From contig CALSAQ010000002.1 of the NCBI GenBank assembly GCA_943372995.1, forward strand, positions 62,001-126,000: a stretch of DNA of 64,000 nucleotides, read 5' to 3'. The notes under the pieces are model-generated. The model was not told where the DNA came from. It saw nothing but the letters and a program-made list of their open reading frames with translations, and did no database searches. The DNA is from CAJBVG01 sp943372995. GTDB lineage: Bacteria > Bacteroidota > Bacteroidia > Sphingobacteriales > Sphingobacteriaceae. Of this stretch, positions 33,294 through 42,794 are shown piece by piece; position 1 is the first letter of the stretch, and each line of letters starts with the position of its first letter. The position numbers and the translations under genes are program-made.

Positions 33294-34190
33294 ATGAATA
33301 AGTTTTCCATTAAAGATATTGAAACCATTACAGGCATTAAGTCTCATACGATTCGTATGTGGGAGCAGCGGTATGATTTCCTTCAAACGAAGAGGACCGA
33401 CACCAACATAAGGTATTATAATGATGATGATTTAAGGTTGTTGTTAAATGTGTCGATACTTAATGATAATGGCTATAAAATCTCTGAAATAGCCAAAATG
33501 TCTAGCGATGAACGTTGTTCTCTAATTCAGGAAATCTCAATAAAAGGTAATAGTTATAGTTGTTTTATACAGCAGCTTACCAATTATGCCATAAGCTTTA
33601 ACGAGAAGGAATTTAAGAAATACCTTACTGCTACAATTAAGAAAGTAGGTTTAGAGCAAACAGTATTACAAATTGTATACCCCTTTTTACAAAATATTGG
33701 AGTGTTATGGCAAACGGGCATGATCAATCCGGCTCAAGAACACTTTGCTTCTACATTAATTAAGCAAAAGCTAATTGTTGCTATTGATGGACTAAAGGCT
33801 CCAGTAATAAACAATCCCAAAAAATTCCTTCTTTTTCTTCCCGATGGTGAATTCCATGAGATTGCACTTTTATTTGCATATTATTTAATTAAAAATCATG
33901 GGCATGAGGTTCTTTATCTAGGGCAGAGTTTATCTATAACTTATGTAAAAGATGTGTTTAAGGCTTATCAACCCGATTATATATTTTCTATTCTTACCAA
34001 TTCGATGAATGATGAGGAGGTGATTAATCTGGTAAAGCTTTACACTCAGAATTTTTGTAACCATAAGGTGCTTTTAGCTGGAGGAACCATAGCCGCGCAT
34101 CAGCTCCAAAACGCAGATAATATTAGTTATTTGAAAGAAGTTCCTGATTTACTTTCTTTCTTAAATGAGCTTAATTTTGAATTAGTCTGA
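33294..34190 (+). CDS. CarH-like MerR regulator with B12-binding domains
   Basis: A 298-residue regulator. Residues 1-70 are a MerR winged helix (FSIKDIETITGIKSHTIRMWEQRY). Residues about 75-165 are the helical cap, in which W139 and E149-H150 keep the exact Wx9EH spacing of the B12 photoreceptor CarH. Residues 175-298 are a Rossmann cobalamin domain with EFHEIA (H188), matching ExHxxG except for Ala in place of the last Gly. CarH proteins bind adenosylcobalamin in the dark, repress carotenoid and repair genes, and release DNA in light. The carotenoid and photolyase genes elsewhere in the window are plausible targets. Confidence 0.85.
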   Translation: MNKFSIKDIETITGIKSHTIRMWEQRYDFLQTKRTDTNIRYYNDDDLRLLLNVSILNDNGYKISEIAKMSSDERCSLIQEISIKGNSYSCFIQQLTNYAISFNEKEFKKYLTATIKKVGLEQTVLQIVYPFLQNIGVLWQTGMINPAQEHFASTLIKQKLIVAIDGLKAPVINNPKKFLLFLPDGEFHEIALLFAYYLIKNHGHEVLYLGQSLSITYVKDVFKAYQPDYIFSILTNSMNDEEVINLVKLYTQNFCNHKVLLAGGTIAAHQLQNADNISYLKEVPDLLSFLNELNFELV

Positions 34191-34274
34191 TAATCAAACA
34201 TTTCTACTCTTTGTTGAGCTATACTTATTTAGCAAATACTTCAAAAAAAACCTTTAAAAGGTCTATAAATAGTG

Positions 34275-34282
34275 TAATTTTG
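34275..34282 (+). promoter_or_regulatory. -7 element TAATTTTG before odhA
   Basis: A full TAnnTTTG match 16 bp before the OdhA ATG. A near-palindrome ACCTTT-A-AAAGGT lies upstream at 34250-34262 and could be an operator. Confidence 0.45.
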
Positions 34283-34298
34283 CAGTGTTTTTTACATT

Positions 34299-37031
34299 AT
34301 GGATAAATTAACTTATTTGAATTCAAACTCAACAGCATACATTGAGTCTTTATACGAGTCTTACAAACAAGATCCCGAGTCGGTGGATTTTGGATGGCAA
34401 AAATTTTTCGAGGGATTTGAGCTAGGAAGAAGTGGAGATGCTTCTCAAGTAACAATGGATACCCCTGAGCATTTCTTAAAAGAAATTGGGGTGTTAAATT
34501 TGATTAATGGGTATAGAAACAGAGGTCATTTGTTTACTAAAACAAATCCTGTTAGAGAAAGAAGGAAATATTTCCCTGGTAAAGAAATTTCTCAATGGGG
34601 ATTAAGCGATTCTGATTTAGAGACCGTTTTTAATGCTGGTCACGAAATTGGTATTGGTCCTGCAAAACTTAAAGATATTATTCAACTATTAGAAGCAACG
34701 TATTGCGAATCTATTGGAGTTGAATTTATGTTTATCAGACATCCTGAAAGAATTAAATGGTTTTTGGATAGACTAGAGTCGACCAGAAATACTCCGAATT
34801 TTACCATAGAAGAAAAGAAGCAAATATTAAGTAAATTAAATCAGGCAGTAATCTTTGAAAATTTCTTAGGAACTAAATTTCTTGGTCAGAAAAGATTTTC
34901 GTTAGAAGGTGCTGAAACACTTATTCCTGCTATGGATGCAGTAATACAGAAAGGCGCTGATTTAGGAATTAAAGAATTTGTGATTGGAATGGCACACCGC
35001 GGACGATTGAACGTGTTGGCCAACATCATGAATAAAACATATAAAGAAATATTCAAAGAATTTGAAGGTAAGTTTAATCCTGATGATCCTTTTGGTGGAG
35101 ATGTGAAATATCATTTAGGATATTCTACAGATATAAAAACTGCAAATGGTAAAGAAGTTCATTTAAGTTTATCTCCAAATCCATCTCACTTAGAAGCAGT
35201 AGATCCAGTAGTTGAGGGAATGGTTCGAGCAAAAATAGATCATAAGTATAAAGGTGATTTAACAAGTATTGCACCAATATTAATTCATGGAGATGCTTCA
35301 ATAGCAGGACAAGGTATCGTATACGAAGTGATACAAATGTCGAAACTTGATGGTTATAAAACAGGAGGAACTATTCATCTTGTGATTAATAATCAAATAG
35401 GTTTTACTACTAATTATAAAGATGCAAGGTCGAGTACATATTGTACAGATGTTGCTAAAACAACACTCTCTCCTGTATTTCATGTAAACGGAGATGATGT
35501 GGAAGCACTAGTACATGCGATACAGATGGCAGTGGAGTATCGTCAGAAATACCATACAGATGTGTTCATTGATATCTTATGTTACAGAAGATATGGACAC
35601 AACGAATCTGATGAACCTCGTTTTACTCAGCCATTATTGTATAAAGCAATAGAGAAACATCCTAACCCTAGAGAAATATATCAAAAGAAGTTGGCAGAAC
35701 AGGGATCTATCGATGCTGAGTTGGCTAAAGAAATGGATAGAGAATTTCGTCAGCATTTACAAGAGCGATTAAACGAGGCAAAGCAAGAAACTACTACCAC
35801 AGTAGAACCGCTTTTTCAAGGCTCTTGGAAAAACTTCAGATTTTCTACACACGAAGACTTCAATACAATCTTTGATACGAAGGTAGAGGAGAAAAAATTT
35901 ATTGAGATTGCCAATAAGATTACAAAATTACCTACAGATAAAAAGTTTCTGACAAAAATTGAACGCCTATTTGCAGAGCGATCAAAAATGGTAAATGAAA
36001 CTAAAACATTCGATTGGGCAATGGCCGAGTTAATGGCTTATGCAACCTTGATGGATGAAGGTTTTGATGTAAGACTAAGTGGGCAGGATGTGGAAAGAGG
36101 AACATTCTCTCACCGACATGCAGTTGTAAAAATTGAAGACTCGGAAGAAGAGTACATTCCATTGCAACATGTTAAAGAAGATCAAGCTCCATTCTATATC
36201 TATAACTCTCATTTATCCGAATATGGTGTTTTAGGTTTTGAATATGGATATGCAATGGCATCGCCAAATACATTAACCATTTGGGAAGCGCAATTTGGAG
36301 ATTTCTTTAATGGAGCCCAAATCATAGTCGACCAATTTGTAACCAGTGCTGAATTTAAATGGAGAAGATCTAACGGTTTAGTAATGCTATTACCTCATGG
36401 ATATGAAGGACAAGGACCTGAACATTCGTCGGGAAGAATTGAAAGATTTTTAGAAGCTTGTGCAAATGATAATATTCAGGTAGCGATGTGTACCACACCT
36501 GCCAATTATTTTCATTTATTGCGCAGACAAATGATAAGACCATTCCGTAAGCCATTGGTAGTATTTACACCTAAGAGCTTATTAAGATTGCCTGCTTGTG
36601 TAAGTAAACTAGAAGATTTCACAAAAGGAAACTTCCAAGAGGTGATTGATGACAGTACAGTAAAGGCTAAAGATGTGAAGCGTGTATTATTGTGTAGCGG
36701 AAAAATATATTACGATTTAATAGATCGCAGAGAGAAAGAAGGAAGAACAAAAGATGTAGCGATTGTTAGGTTAGAGCAAATATTCCCTCTGCCTGTAGAG
36801 CAATTAAATGCCTTGAAAGAGAAATATTCGAAAGCAACAGAAATTTTCTGGGTACAAGAAGAAAATGCAAACATGGGAGCTTGGCCATATCTTGTTCGTA
36901 AGATGAGAAAAGAAAACATCGAAGTGATATCGAGAAAAGAAAGTAGTAGCACAGCAACAGGTTATAATAAACAGCATTTAACGCAACAAGATTATATATT
37001 GTATAAAGCATTTACCAATGATAGTAACTAG
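34299..37031 (+). CDS. sucA: 2-oxoglutarate dehydrogenase E1 component
   Basis: A 910-residue thiamine-diphosphate enzyme of the TCA cycle that decarboxylates 2-oxoglutarate and passes succinyl to the lipoyl arm of E2. The N-terminus SNSTAYIESLYESYKQDP is the E2-binding helix. GMAHRGRLNVLANI near 229-242, the ThDP-binding GDASIAGQGIVYE near 332-344, and the transketolase-like central domain with LPHGYEGQGPEHSS near 697-710 are all present; the length is normal. The E2 gene follows after 59 bp, filled entirely by tandem heptamers. Confidence 0.96.
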   Translation: MDKLTYLNSNSTAYIESLYESYKQDPESVDFGWQKFFEGFELGRSGDASQVTMDTPEHFLKEIGVLNLINGYRNRGHLFTKTNPVRERRKYFPGKEISQWGLSDSDLETVFNAGHEIGIGPAKLKDIIQLLEATYCESIGVEFMFIRHPERIKWFLDRLESTRNTPNFTIEEKKQILSKLNQAVIFENFLGTKFLGQKRFSLEGAETLIPAMDAVIQKGADLGIKEFVIGMAHRGRLNVLANIMNKTYKEIFKEFEGKFNPDDPFGGDVKYHLGYSTDIKTANGKEVHLSLSPNPSHLEAVDPVVEGMVRAKIDHKYKGDLTSIAPILIHGDASIAGQGIVYEVIQMSKLDGYKTGGTIHLVINNQIGFTTNYKDARSSTYCTDVAKTTLSPVFHVNGDDVEALVHAIQMAVEYRQKYHTDVFIDILCYRRYGHNESDEPRFTQPLLYKAIEKHPNPREIYQKKLAEQGSIDAELAKEMDREFRQHLQERLNEAKQETTTTVEPLFQGSWKNFRFSTHEDFNTIFDTKVEEKKFIEIANKITKLPTDKKFLTKIERLFAERSKMVNETKTFDWAMAELMAYATLMDEGFDVRLSGQDVERGTFSHRHAVVKIEDSEEEYIPLQHVKEDQAPFYIYNSHLSEYGVLGFEYGYAMASPNTLTIWEAQFGDFFNGAQIIVDQFVTSAEFKWRRSNGLVMLLPHGYEGQGPEHSSGRIERFLEACANDNIQVAMCTTPANYFHLLRRQMIRPFRKPLVVFTPKSLLRLPACVSKLEDFTKGNFQEVIDDSTVKAKDVKRVLLCSGKIYYDLIDRREKEGRTKDVAIVRLEQIFPLPVEQLNALKEKYSKATEIFWVQEENANMGAWPYLVRKMRKENIEVISRKESSSTATGYNKQHLTQQDYILYKAFTNDSN

Positions 37032-37089
37032 TGACTGGTGACTAGTGACTGGTATTTAGAGTTTAGAAATTAGAATTTAGAATATAGAA
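37031..37089. repeat. Two heptamer arrays between sucA and sucB
   Basis: Three units of GTGACTG/GTGACTA (37031-37051) begin on the last base of the sucA stop codon, followed by five units of TTTAGAA type (37055-37089) that end one base before the sucB ATG. The whole intergenic region is repeat. The GGTGACT unit reappears in reverse orientation at 44777-44804. Confidence 0.85.
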
Positions 37090-37090
37090 A

Positions 37091-38287
37091 ATGGCATTAG
37101 AAATAAAAATACCTCCAGTTGGAGAATCAATTTCAGAAGTAACTTTATCTCGTTGGATTAAAGCCGACGGAGATTTTGTAGAGATGGACGAAATTATAGC
37201 AGAGTTGGAATCCGACAAAGCAACTTTTGAATTAACTGCTGAACAAGCTGGAGTATTAAAAACAATTGCAAAAGAAGGAGACACTATTGCTATTGGTGCT
37301 GTAGTATGTAGTATAGATACAACCGCAAAAGCAACTGATAAGCCGAAGAAAGAAAAAACGGAAGCAGTAGAAACGACTAGCACTGAAAAAGCTAATTATG
37401 CAGAAGGTCATCCTTCACCAGCTGCAGCGAAGATTTTAGCAGAAAAGGGAATTGATGGAACTCAAGTAAAAGGTACAGGAAAAGATGGACGAATTACTAA
37501 AGAAGATGCAGAGTCGGCTAAAGCTACAACAACTAGTAAAGCTCCAACTGCAGCTCCAGCGGTAAAGGCCACAGTTGTTCCAGGTTCAAGAGTTTCTAGA
37601 AATGAAAAAATGTCGTCGTTACGTAAAACTGTAGCGAAACGATTAGTAGCTGTAAAAAATGAAACGGCAATGCTAACTACATTTAATGAAGTAGACATGC
37701 AGCCTATCATGGATATCAGAGCAAAATATAAAGATAAATTTAAAGAGAAGCATGGGGTAGGATTAGGCTTTATGTCGTTCTTTACCAAAGCAGTTTGCGA
37801 AGCATTAAAAGAATTCCCTGCAGTTAATGCACAAATTAATGGTGATGAAATTATCTATCACGATTTCGCGGATATTTCTATTGCGGTTTCAGCACCAAAA
37901 GGATTAGTAGTTCCTGTAATTAGAAATGCAGAAGCAATGAGTTTAGCGGAAATAGAAAAAGCTGTAGCTGAACTGGCAACAAAAGCACGCGACAATAAAT
38001 TGTCAATTGAAGAGATGACAGGAGGAACGTTTACAATTACAAATGGCGGAGTGTTTGGCTCGATGATGTCGACACCTATTATTAACGCACCTCAATCGGC
38101 TATATTAGGAATGCATAACATTGTAGAAAGACCAGTAGCTATTAATGGCCAAGTGGTTATACGACCAATGATGTATGTAGCACTTTCTTACGATCATAGA
38201 ATAATTGATGGAAGAGAATCTGTTGGATTCTTAGTGCGAGTAAAACAATATTTAGAAGATCCTCAGCGATTATTATTAGGAGTATAA
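37091..38287 (+). CDS. sucB: Dihydrolipoyllysine-residue succinyltransferase (E2)
   Basis: A 398-residue E2 subunit. The lipoyl domain (1-76) has the modified lysine K43 in ELESDKATFEL. An Ala/Thr/Lys-rich linker leads to the peripheral-subunit-binding domain (HPSPAAAKILAEKGID ... GTGKDGRITKEDA). The catalytic domain ends with SYDHRIIDGRESVGF, with H369 and D373 of the HxxxDG active site. It transfers the succinyl group to CoA and pairs with SucA upstream; the E3 gene (lpdA) is 15 kb downstream. Confidence 0.95.
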   Translation: MALEIKIPPVGESISEVTLSRWIKADGDFVEMDEIIAELESDKATFELTAEQAGVLKTIAKEGDTIAIGAVVCSIDTTAKATDKPKKEKTEAVETTSTEKANYAEGHPSPAAAKILAEKGIDGTQVKGTGKDGRITKEDAESAKATTTSKAPTAAPAVKATVVPGSRVSRNEKMSSLRKTVAKRLVAVKNETAMLTTFNEVDMQPIMDIRAKYKDKFKEKHGVGLGFMSFFTKAVCEALKEFPAVNAQINGDEIIYHDFADISIAVSAPKGLVVPVIRNAEAMSLAEIEKAVAELATKARDNKLSIEEMTGGTFTITNGGVFGSMMSTPIINAPQSAILGMHNIVERPVAINGQVVIRPMMYVALSYDHRIIDGRESVGFLVRVKQYLEDPQRLLLGV

Positions 38288-38300
38288 CTAATTTGAATTA

Positions 38301-39692
38301 ATGAAGAGAATTATTTCATTAGTAATTGTGCTTGCATTATTATGTAACTACTCTTACGCTCAAAAACTATCTAAAGAACAAGCGAAAGCAGATTTTAAGT
38401 TTTGTTATGATGCGCTAAAAACAGCACATCCTTCGATATATAGATACACTAAAGCGAATGAGTTTGATAATATTTTCAACTTCTTAAACGCAAGAATTCA
38501 AGACTCAATTCATAATTACGAATTAGGAGAATTGGTGAATATATTGGTTTCTACTACCAGATGTGTACATACATCAGCTAGTAATTCTCTAAAGGCAAAA
38601 TCTACAGATGTATTTAATTTTTCAACGGTAGTTTATCAAAACAAACTATATGCTAGAGGGATTAAAGAGTATTCTACTGATACAACTTTGTACAGAATAT
38701 TAAGTATTAATAAAATTCCTGCTTCTGAAATCGTAGATAGATTACTGATGTTAAGATCAGGTGATGGTTATAATCAAAATTTTGTCGAAGCTTATCTCTC
38801 ATTAAATTTTAATGCATTTTTTAATACTCTTTATTCTGTACCAAATCTTTGCCCTATAGTTATCCAAACCGGAAAAACAGAGAAAGAAATTATCGTAGAA
38901 CGTCAGAAAAAATATTCTGTAAAAAATAAACAATACGATTGGGATGGCGCTGTAGTTATGGATACTATGGTTGGGGTTAAGTTAATGAGACTGAAAAATA
39001 TCCCAAGTACAAGGGTATTAAAAGTAAAAACATTTAAAAAGTATAATTCTACATTTTACAACTCCATATTTAGTGGTATGGAGAGAGATTCTATTAAGCA
39101 AATTGTTATCGACTTAAGAGGTAATACCGGAGGAAATATTTATCATGCGTTTTACTTGTTAAATCATATCATCGATAAAGATATATATATGTATACTGAA
39201 AGAAGGAGGTCTAAAATTGCTCCTTTCTTATCGACTAAAGGAAAAGCACAATGGGTGCTTGGAAAACTTCTATACGATGTAAATCCATTAGCACAAAGAT
39301 GGAATGATAGTAACGGATTGAAATACTATAGGTATTCGTTTAAAACAAAAAACACAACACATTATAAGCCTAAAGTTGTAGTAATTACAGATGGATTAAC
39401 GGTGTCGTCGGGGAGCTTAGTAGCAGCATATTTGAAATATTATTATAACGCGCAAATTGTAGGATTAGAATCGGGAGGAACATATAGAGGAAATAACGGA
39501 AGGTCGTTCCCAGAAGTAGTACTGCCAAACTCTAAAATAAAAGTAAGATTGCCTCTTTTCTATATAAATTATTTCCCAGGAGTGCCAGATTATGGCAAAG
39601 GGGTTGAAGTTGATTTTTCGATAAGTCCATTGTTAAACAAAAACAAACAGGAGGAACTAATTCAAAATCAATTACTTATGAATGTAGAATAG
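38301..39692 (+). CDS. S41-family peptidase (tail-specific protease type)
   Basis: A 463-residue exported protein with signal peptide ending SYAQ. The N-terminal helical region (KEQAKADFKFCYDALKTAHPSI) is typical of Bacteroidota S41 proteins. IVIDLRGNTGGNIYHAFYL near 270-290 is the core strand-loop, and TDGLTVSSGSLVAAYLKYY near 358-376 holds the catalytic serine (SSGS). No PDZ domain is evident. Substrate unknown. Position 13 bp after sucB suggests read-through, though the functions are unrelated. Confidence 0.85.
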   Translation: MKRIISLVIVLALLCNYSYAQKLSKEQAKADFKFCYDALKTAHPSIYRYTKANEFDNIFNFLNARIQDSIHNYELGELVNILVSTTRCVHTSASNSLKAKSTDVFNFSTVVYQNKLYARGIKEYSTDTTLYRILSINKIPASEIVDRLLMLRSGDGYNQNFVEAYLSLNFNAFFNTLYSVPNLCPIVIQTGKTEKEIIVERQKKYSVKNKQYDWDGAVVMDTMVGVKLMRLKNIPSTRVLKVKTFKKYNSTFYNSIFSGMERDSIKQIVIDLRGNTGGNIYHAFYLLNHIIDKDIYMYTERRRSKIAPFLSTKGKAQWVLGKLLYDVNPLAQRWNDSNGLKYYRYSFKTKNTTHYKPKVVVITDGLTVSSGSLVAAYLKYYYNAQIVGLESGGTYRGNNGRSFPEVVLPNSKIKVRLPLFYINYFPGVPDYGKGVEVDFSISPLLNKNKQEELIQNQLLMNVE

Positions 39693-39746
39693 TCCATTTT
39701 CTATGAAAATTAATTATTCGTACATTTAGGAATTCAGAAACACCCC

Positions 39747-40460
39747 ATGTCGAAGAAAGAAGAATTACATGTTGATTGTGAACATTGCAGTGCAAGATTC
39801 AAATCGGTATTTTGTCATTTAACACACGAAGATTTACAAATTGTAAATCAAAATAAGTGGTGCCAGTCTGTACAAAAAGGACAGCAGCTCTTTACAGAAG
39901 GAGCATATCCACATGGTATTTTTTGTGTGAACAATGGTAAAATAAAAATTCATCAAATGGGTAATGAAGGTAGAGAGCAAATTGTTCGCTTGGCAAAAGA
40001 AGGGGATGTGGTAGGATATAGATCTCTATTAAGTGGAGAAGCTTATAACTGTACAGCTACAGCACTCGACGATACATCAATTTGTTTCATACCTAAGAAT
40101 GTTTTTTTAGATTTGATAGAAAGAAATAAAGACCTTTCGATGCAAATCATTCAATTGCTTTCTAAAAATTTACGTCAAGCAGAAAATGCGATTTTACATT
40201 TAGCACAAAAAACAGTAAGAGAGCGTATGGCTGAAGCCTTGTTGTTTTTAAAGGAAGTATACGGTGTAGAAGAAGATGGGAAAACCCTTTCGGTGAGTTT
40301 ATCAAGAGAAGAAATAGCTACTTTAGTAGGAACTGCAACCGAAACAGCTATTCGTTTATTATCAGAATTTAAATCGAGTAAACTGGTAGAATTTTCGGGT
40401 AAAAAAATCGTAATCTTAAATCAAAAGGAATTGCTAAAAACAGCAAACATTAATGAATAG
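39747..40460 (+). CDS. Crp/Fnr-family regulator with N-terminal cysteine cluster
   Basis: A 237-residue regulator. C11, C14 and C23 (CEHC ... FC) near the N-terminus could bind an Fe-S cluster as in FNR, though the spacing differs (C-x2-C-x8-C). The cyclic-nucleotide-like beta-roll covers about 30-140 (GIFCVNNGKIKIHQMGNEG). The winged helix ends with SREEIATLVGTATETAIRLL; the recognition helix keeps E and R of the FNR E..SR set but has Ile for Ser. It is a candidate sensor for the FNR-like boxes before the cco operon, globin and ccoI. Confidence 0.85.
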   Translation: MSKKEELHVDCEHCSARFKSVFCHLTHEDLQIVNQNKWCQSVQKGQQLFTEGAYPHGIFCVNNGKIKIHQMGNEGREQIVRLAKEGDVVGYRSLLSGEAYNCTATALDDTSICFIPKNVFLDLIERNKDLSMQIIQLLSKNLRQAENAILHLAQKTVRERMAEALLFLKEVYGVEEDGKTLSVSLSREEIATLVGTATETAIRLLSEFKSSKLVEFSGKKIVILNQKELLKTANINE

Positions 40461-40471
40461 ATTTTAATCCA

Positions 40472-40534
40472 CTCATATCTCAAATCTCAAATCTCAAATC
40501 TCATATCTCATATCTCAAATCTCACATCTCATAC
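40472..40534. repeat. Nine-unit heptamer array overlapping the DASH photolyase end
   Basis: Nine CTCAAAT/CTCATAT-type units run from 12 bp after the Crp/Fnr stop codon into the 3' end of the convergent photolyase gene, whose stop (40522-40524) and last residues (YEM) are made of repeat. Confidence 0.9.
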
Positions 40535-41943
40535 CTGATTTCTACTATCGCCTTAGGGTAATTTTCTCCAATTCTTAGTCCAGTTTTTTCTAGCTCCTCA
40601 TCTTTCATCATCCAAGGTTGGTGAACACAACTATTGCTTACATTTTTTAAAACAGGAATCCAATAACGTACATAATCTCCTTTTGGATCATAATCGTAAG
40701 CCTGTTTCAAGATATTAAATTTACGCCCTTCTCTCGGGTCGTTGCCAACACCTGCTAAATAAGCCCAATTGCCCCAATTAGAGGCAGGATTATAATCGAT
40801 AAGATGTTCCTCAAACCATGCTGCTCCTTTGGTCCAAGTAACGTGTAAATCATTAATCAGAAAACTAGCAACATTTTGGCGGCCTCTATTACTCATGTAT
40901 CCAGTTTCTAGCAGTTCGATCATATTCGCATCGATAAATGGAATACCTGTTTTACCTAATTTCCATTGCTCAAATAATTCATCTTCATTAGGAGCGATAT
41001 CTGTTCTCTTTGTTTTCCGAATACCATCTTCACGAAATAGAGCATTGCCATGTTTTTTAAACATAAATCGAAAGTAATCTCTCCATAGCAATTCAAATAT
41101 TAACCAATAAGTAGAATCGTTGCATATTCTTTCTGATTCATATTTTTTTACTTCCCAATATATTTTTCTTGGCGAAATACACCCAAAGGTTAACCATGCA
41201 GATAACTTACTAGAGAAGTCCATCCCCAGTAATTGATCTCTTGTCGATTTATATACTTTTAATAAATCCTTTTCCCACAAATACTCCTCAAGTCTTTTTA
41301 ATGCTTGCGTTTCTCCTCCGATAATATTTTTATGAGATTTATTTTTCGTTTCAATTCCCAATTCACATAAATCAGGCACCGTAGTTTTTTCAAGCTCTTC
41401 TGGAATGGTAATCTGAGTTGGAGTGTTTACCAGTTCTCTAATAATGGCATCTCTTTCCGTACGTTTTCTAAAGTTGCTGAAAATATCAGGAATGTCTTTT
41501 ATCGGAAAGGGTAAATCTTCTTTGTTGTAAAGTGTATTTCCCAAAAATAAATCTAGAGTGATTTTATGCTTCCATAAATTTCTTTCTAATACCTCACCAA
41601 TTCCGACTTCTTCGGAAGCGACTTCCTTAAAAGCGTACACAGCTTGCACTTGGTATTTAATACAAAGTTCTGGAATAACCTCTTCAGGTCGACCTATCTT
41701 TACAACTAAATCAGCACCTAGTTTGGTTAATGTTTCTTTCAAATCACTAATACACTCCAGTAGAAATTGAGCACGATGTACGCCCATTTTTCTTGTCCCA
41801 AATTTACTGATCTCTTGCCAACGAGGGTCAATGCAAAATACAGGAATAATAGCATCCGATTTTTTGATTGCTTCTAATAAAGGTTGGTGATCGTGAACCC
41901 TTAAATCATTTCTAAACCAAACTAAGCTCCTTTTAACGGCCAT
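40522..41943 (-). CDS. DASH-family cryptochrome / photolyase
   Basis: A 473-residue flavoprotein. RSLVWFRNDLRVHDHQPL opens the antenna domain, and CIDPRWQ, IFSNFRKRTE and GGETQALKRLEEYLWEKDLL are DASH-specific. STRDQLLGMDFSSKLSAWL and LIFELLWRDYFRFM lie in the FAD domain, followed by GNWAYLAGVGNDPREGRKFN, the DASH loop. It is clearly different from the class I photolyase at 12746-14038. DASH proteins repair CPDs mainly in single-stranded DNA and may act as light sensors. The C-terminus ends within a tandem repeat. Confidence 0.92.
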   Translation of the reverse strand: MAVKRSLVWFRNDLRVHDHQPLLEAIKKSDAIIPVFCIDPRWQEISKFGTRKMGVHRAQFLLECISDLKETLTKLGADLVVKIGRPEEVIPELCIKYQVQAVYAFKEVASEEVGIGEVLERNLWKHKITLDLFLGNTLYNKEDLPFPIKDIPDIFSNFRKRTERDAIIRELVNTPTQITIPEELEKTTVPDLCELGIETKNKSHKNIIGGETQALKRLEEYLWEKDLLKVYKSTRDQLLGMDFSSKLSAWLTFGCISPRKIYWEVKKYESERICNDSTYWLIFELLWRDYFRFMFKKHGNALFREDGIRKTKRTDIAPNEDELFEQWKLGKTGIPFIDANMIELLETGYMSNRGRQNVASFLINDLHVTWTKGAAWFEEHLIDYNPASNWGNWAYLAGVGNDPREGRKFNILKQAYDYDPKGDYVRYWIPVLKNVSNSCVHQPWMMKDEELEKTGLRIGENYPKAIVEIRYEM

Positions 41944-42138
41944 GTATATATTCTGCTATGTATGCAGGCTGCAATATACTGCAGCTTTAGTGTATTGTTT
42001 GTTTGTACAAAGTAAAAATTTAATTTAATCTAATTCTAATCTATTTTTGCCCAATTGTTTCTTCAATAGGCTTTGATAACTATTAATACATAAACAATAT
42101 AGGCGCAGATGTGTTGTAAAGTTGTAAAAAAATTATTT

Positions 42139-42747
42139 ATGATAATTTCAAGGGCAGACATCGATACAATGCAAAGTAGATTTAGAGCTACACTTATTAA
42201 TTCGATTTCTGGGTTTAAAAGCCTGAATTTAGTAGGAACAAGAGGGTTAAACGGGATAAGTAATTTAGCGCCTTTTAACTCTATTGTACACATAGGTTCA
42301 AACCCTCCATATATTGGGATGATTGCCAGACCTGAAACAGATGAACATCAAACCTTAAGAAATATAAGAGAAACTGGTTATTATACTTTAAACCATGTCA
42401 ACGAAGAGATTTATGAAAAATCTCATCAAACCAGTGCAAAGTATGATGCTCTTACTTCTGAATTCAAAGCTTGTGGATTGACTGAAGAGCTTAGTTCAAT
42501 AAAATATGCTCCTTATGTTTTGGAGTCTAATTTAACGATGTTGTTAAAGCTGAAAGAAATAATACCTATAGAATTAAATGGCACCAGCTTGGTTATTGGT
42601 GAGGTTATGGAGATTAAAATTAGAGATGGAGAAATAGATGGTGATGGATTTGTTCATATTGATCAGTTGGGCTCCATTACTTCTTCTGGTGTTGATGCTT
42701 ACTACAAAGTAATACCTTTAAAAAGAATGCCCTATGCCAAGGTTTAG
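42139..42747 (+). CDS. Flavin reductase-like FMN-binding protein
   Basis: A 202-residue protein read from the ATG at 42139 (MIISRADID); the in-frame ATG 30 bp upstream adds a poorly conserved MCCKVVKKLF. SGFKSLNLVGTRGLNGISNLAPFNSIVHIGSNPP matches the split-barrel flavin reductase fold, with the N-x-AP.S motif contacting FMN. GEVMEIKIRDGEID and the C-terminal YYKVIPLKRMPYA follow family pattern. It reduces or binds flavin with NAD(P)H; the physiological partner is unknown. Confidence 0.85.
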   Translation: MIISRADIDTMQSRFRATLINSISGFKSLNLVGTRGLNGISNLAPFNSIVHIGSNPPYIGMIARPETDEHQTLRNIRETGYYTLNHVNEEIYEKSHQTSAKYDALTSEFKACGLTEELSSIKYAPYVLESNLTMLLKLKEIIPIELNGTSLVIGEVMEIKIRDGEIDGDGFVHIDQLGSITSSGVDAYYKVIPLKRMPYAKV

Positions 42748-42771
42748 TCTGCTAATAATCAAAAAAATAGA

Positions 42772-42779
42772 TAGCTTTG
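42772..42779 (+). promoter_or_regulatory. -7 element TAGCTTTG before the TetR-UbiB pair
   Basis: A full TAnnTTTG match 15 bp before the TetR-like ATG. Confidence 0.45.
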
Positions 42780-42794
42780 TAGGGTAAATAAAAT

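Noticed and set aside
40472..40534. Nine regular repeats considered as a CRISPR array
   Set aside because: Units are 7 bp with no spacers, and no cas genes are present anywhere in the window.
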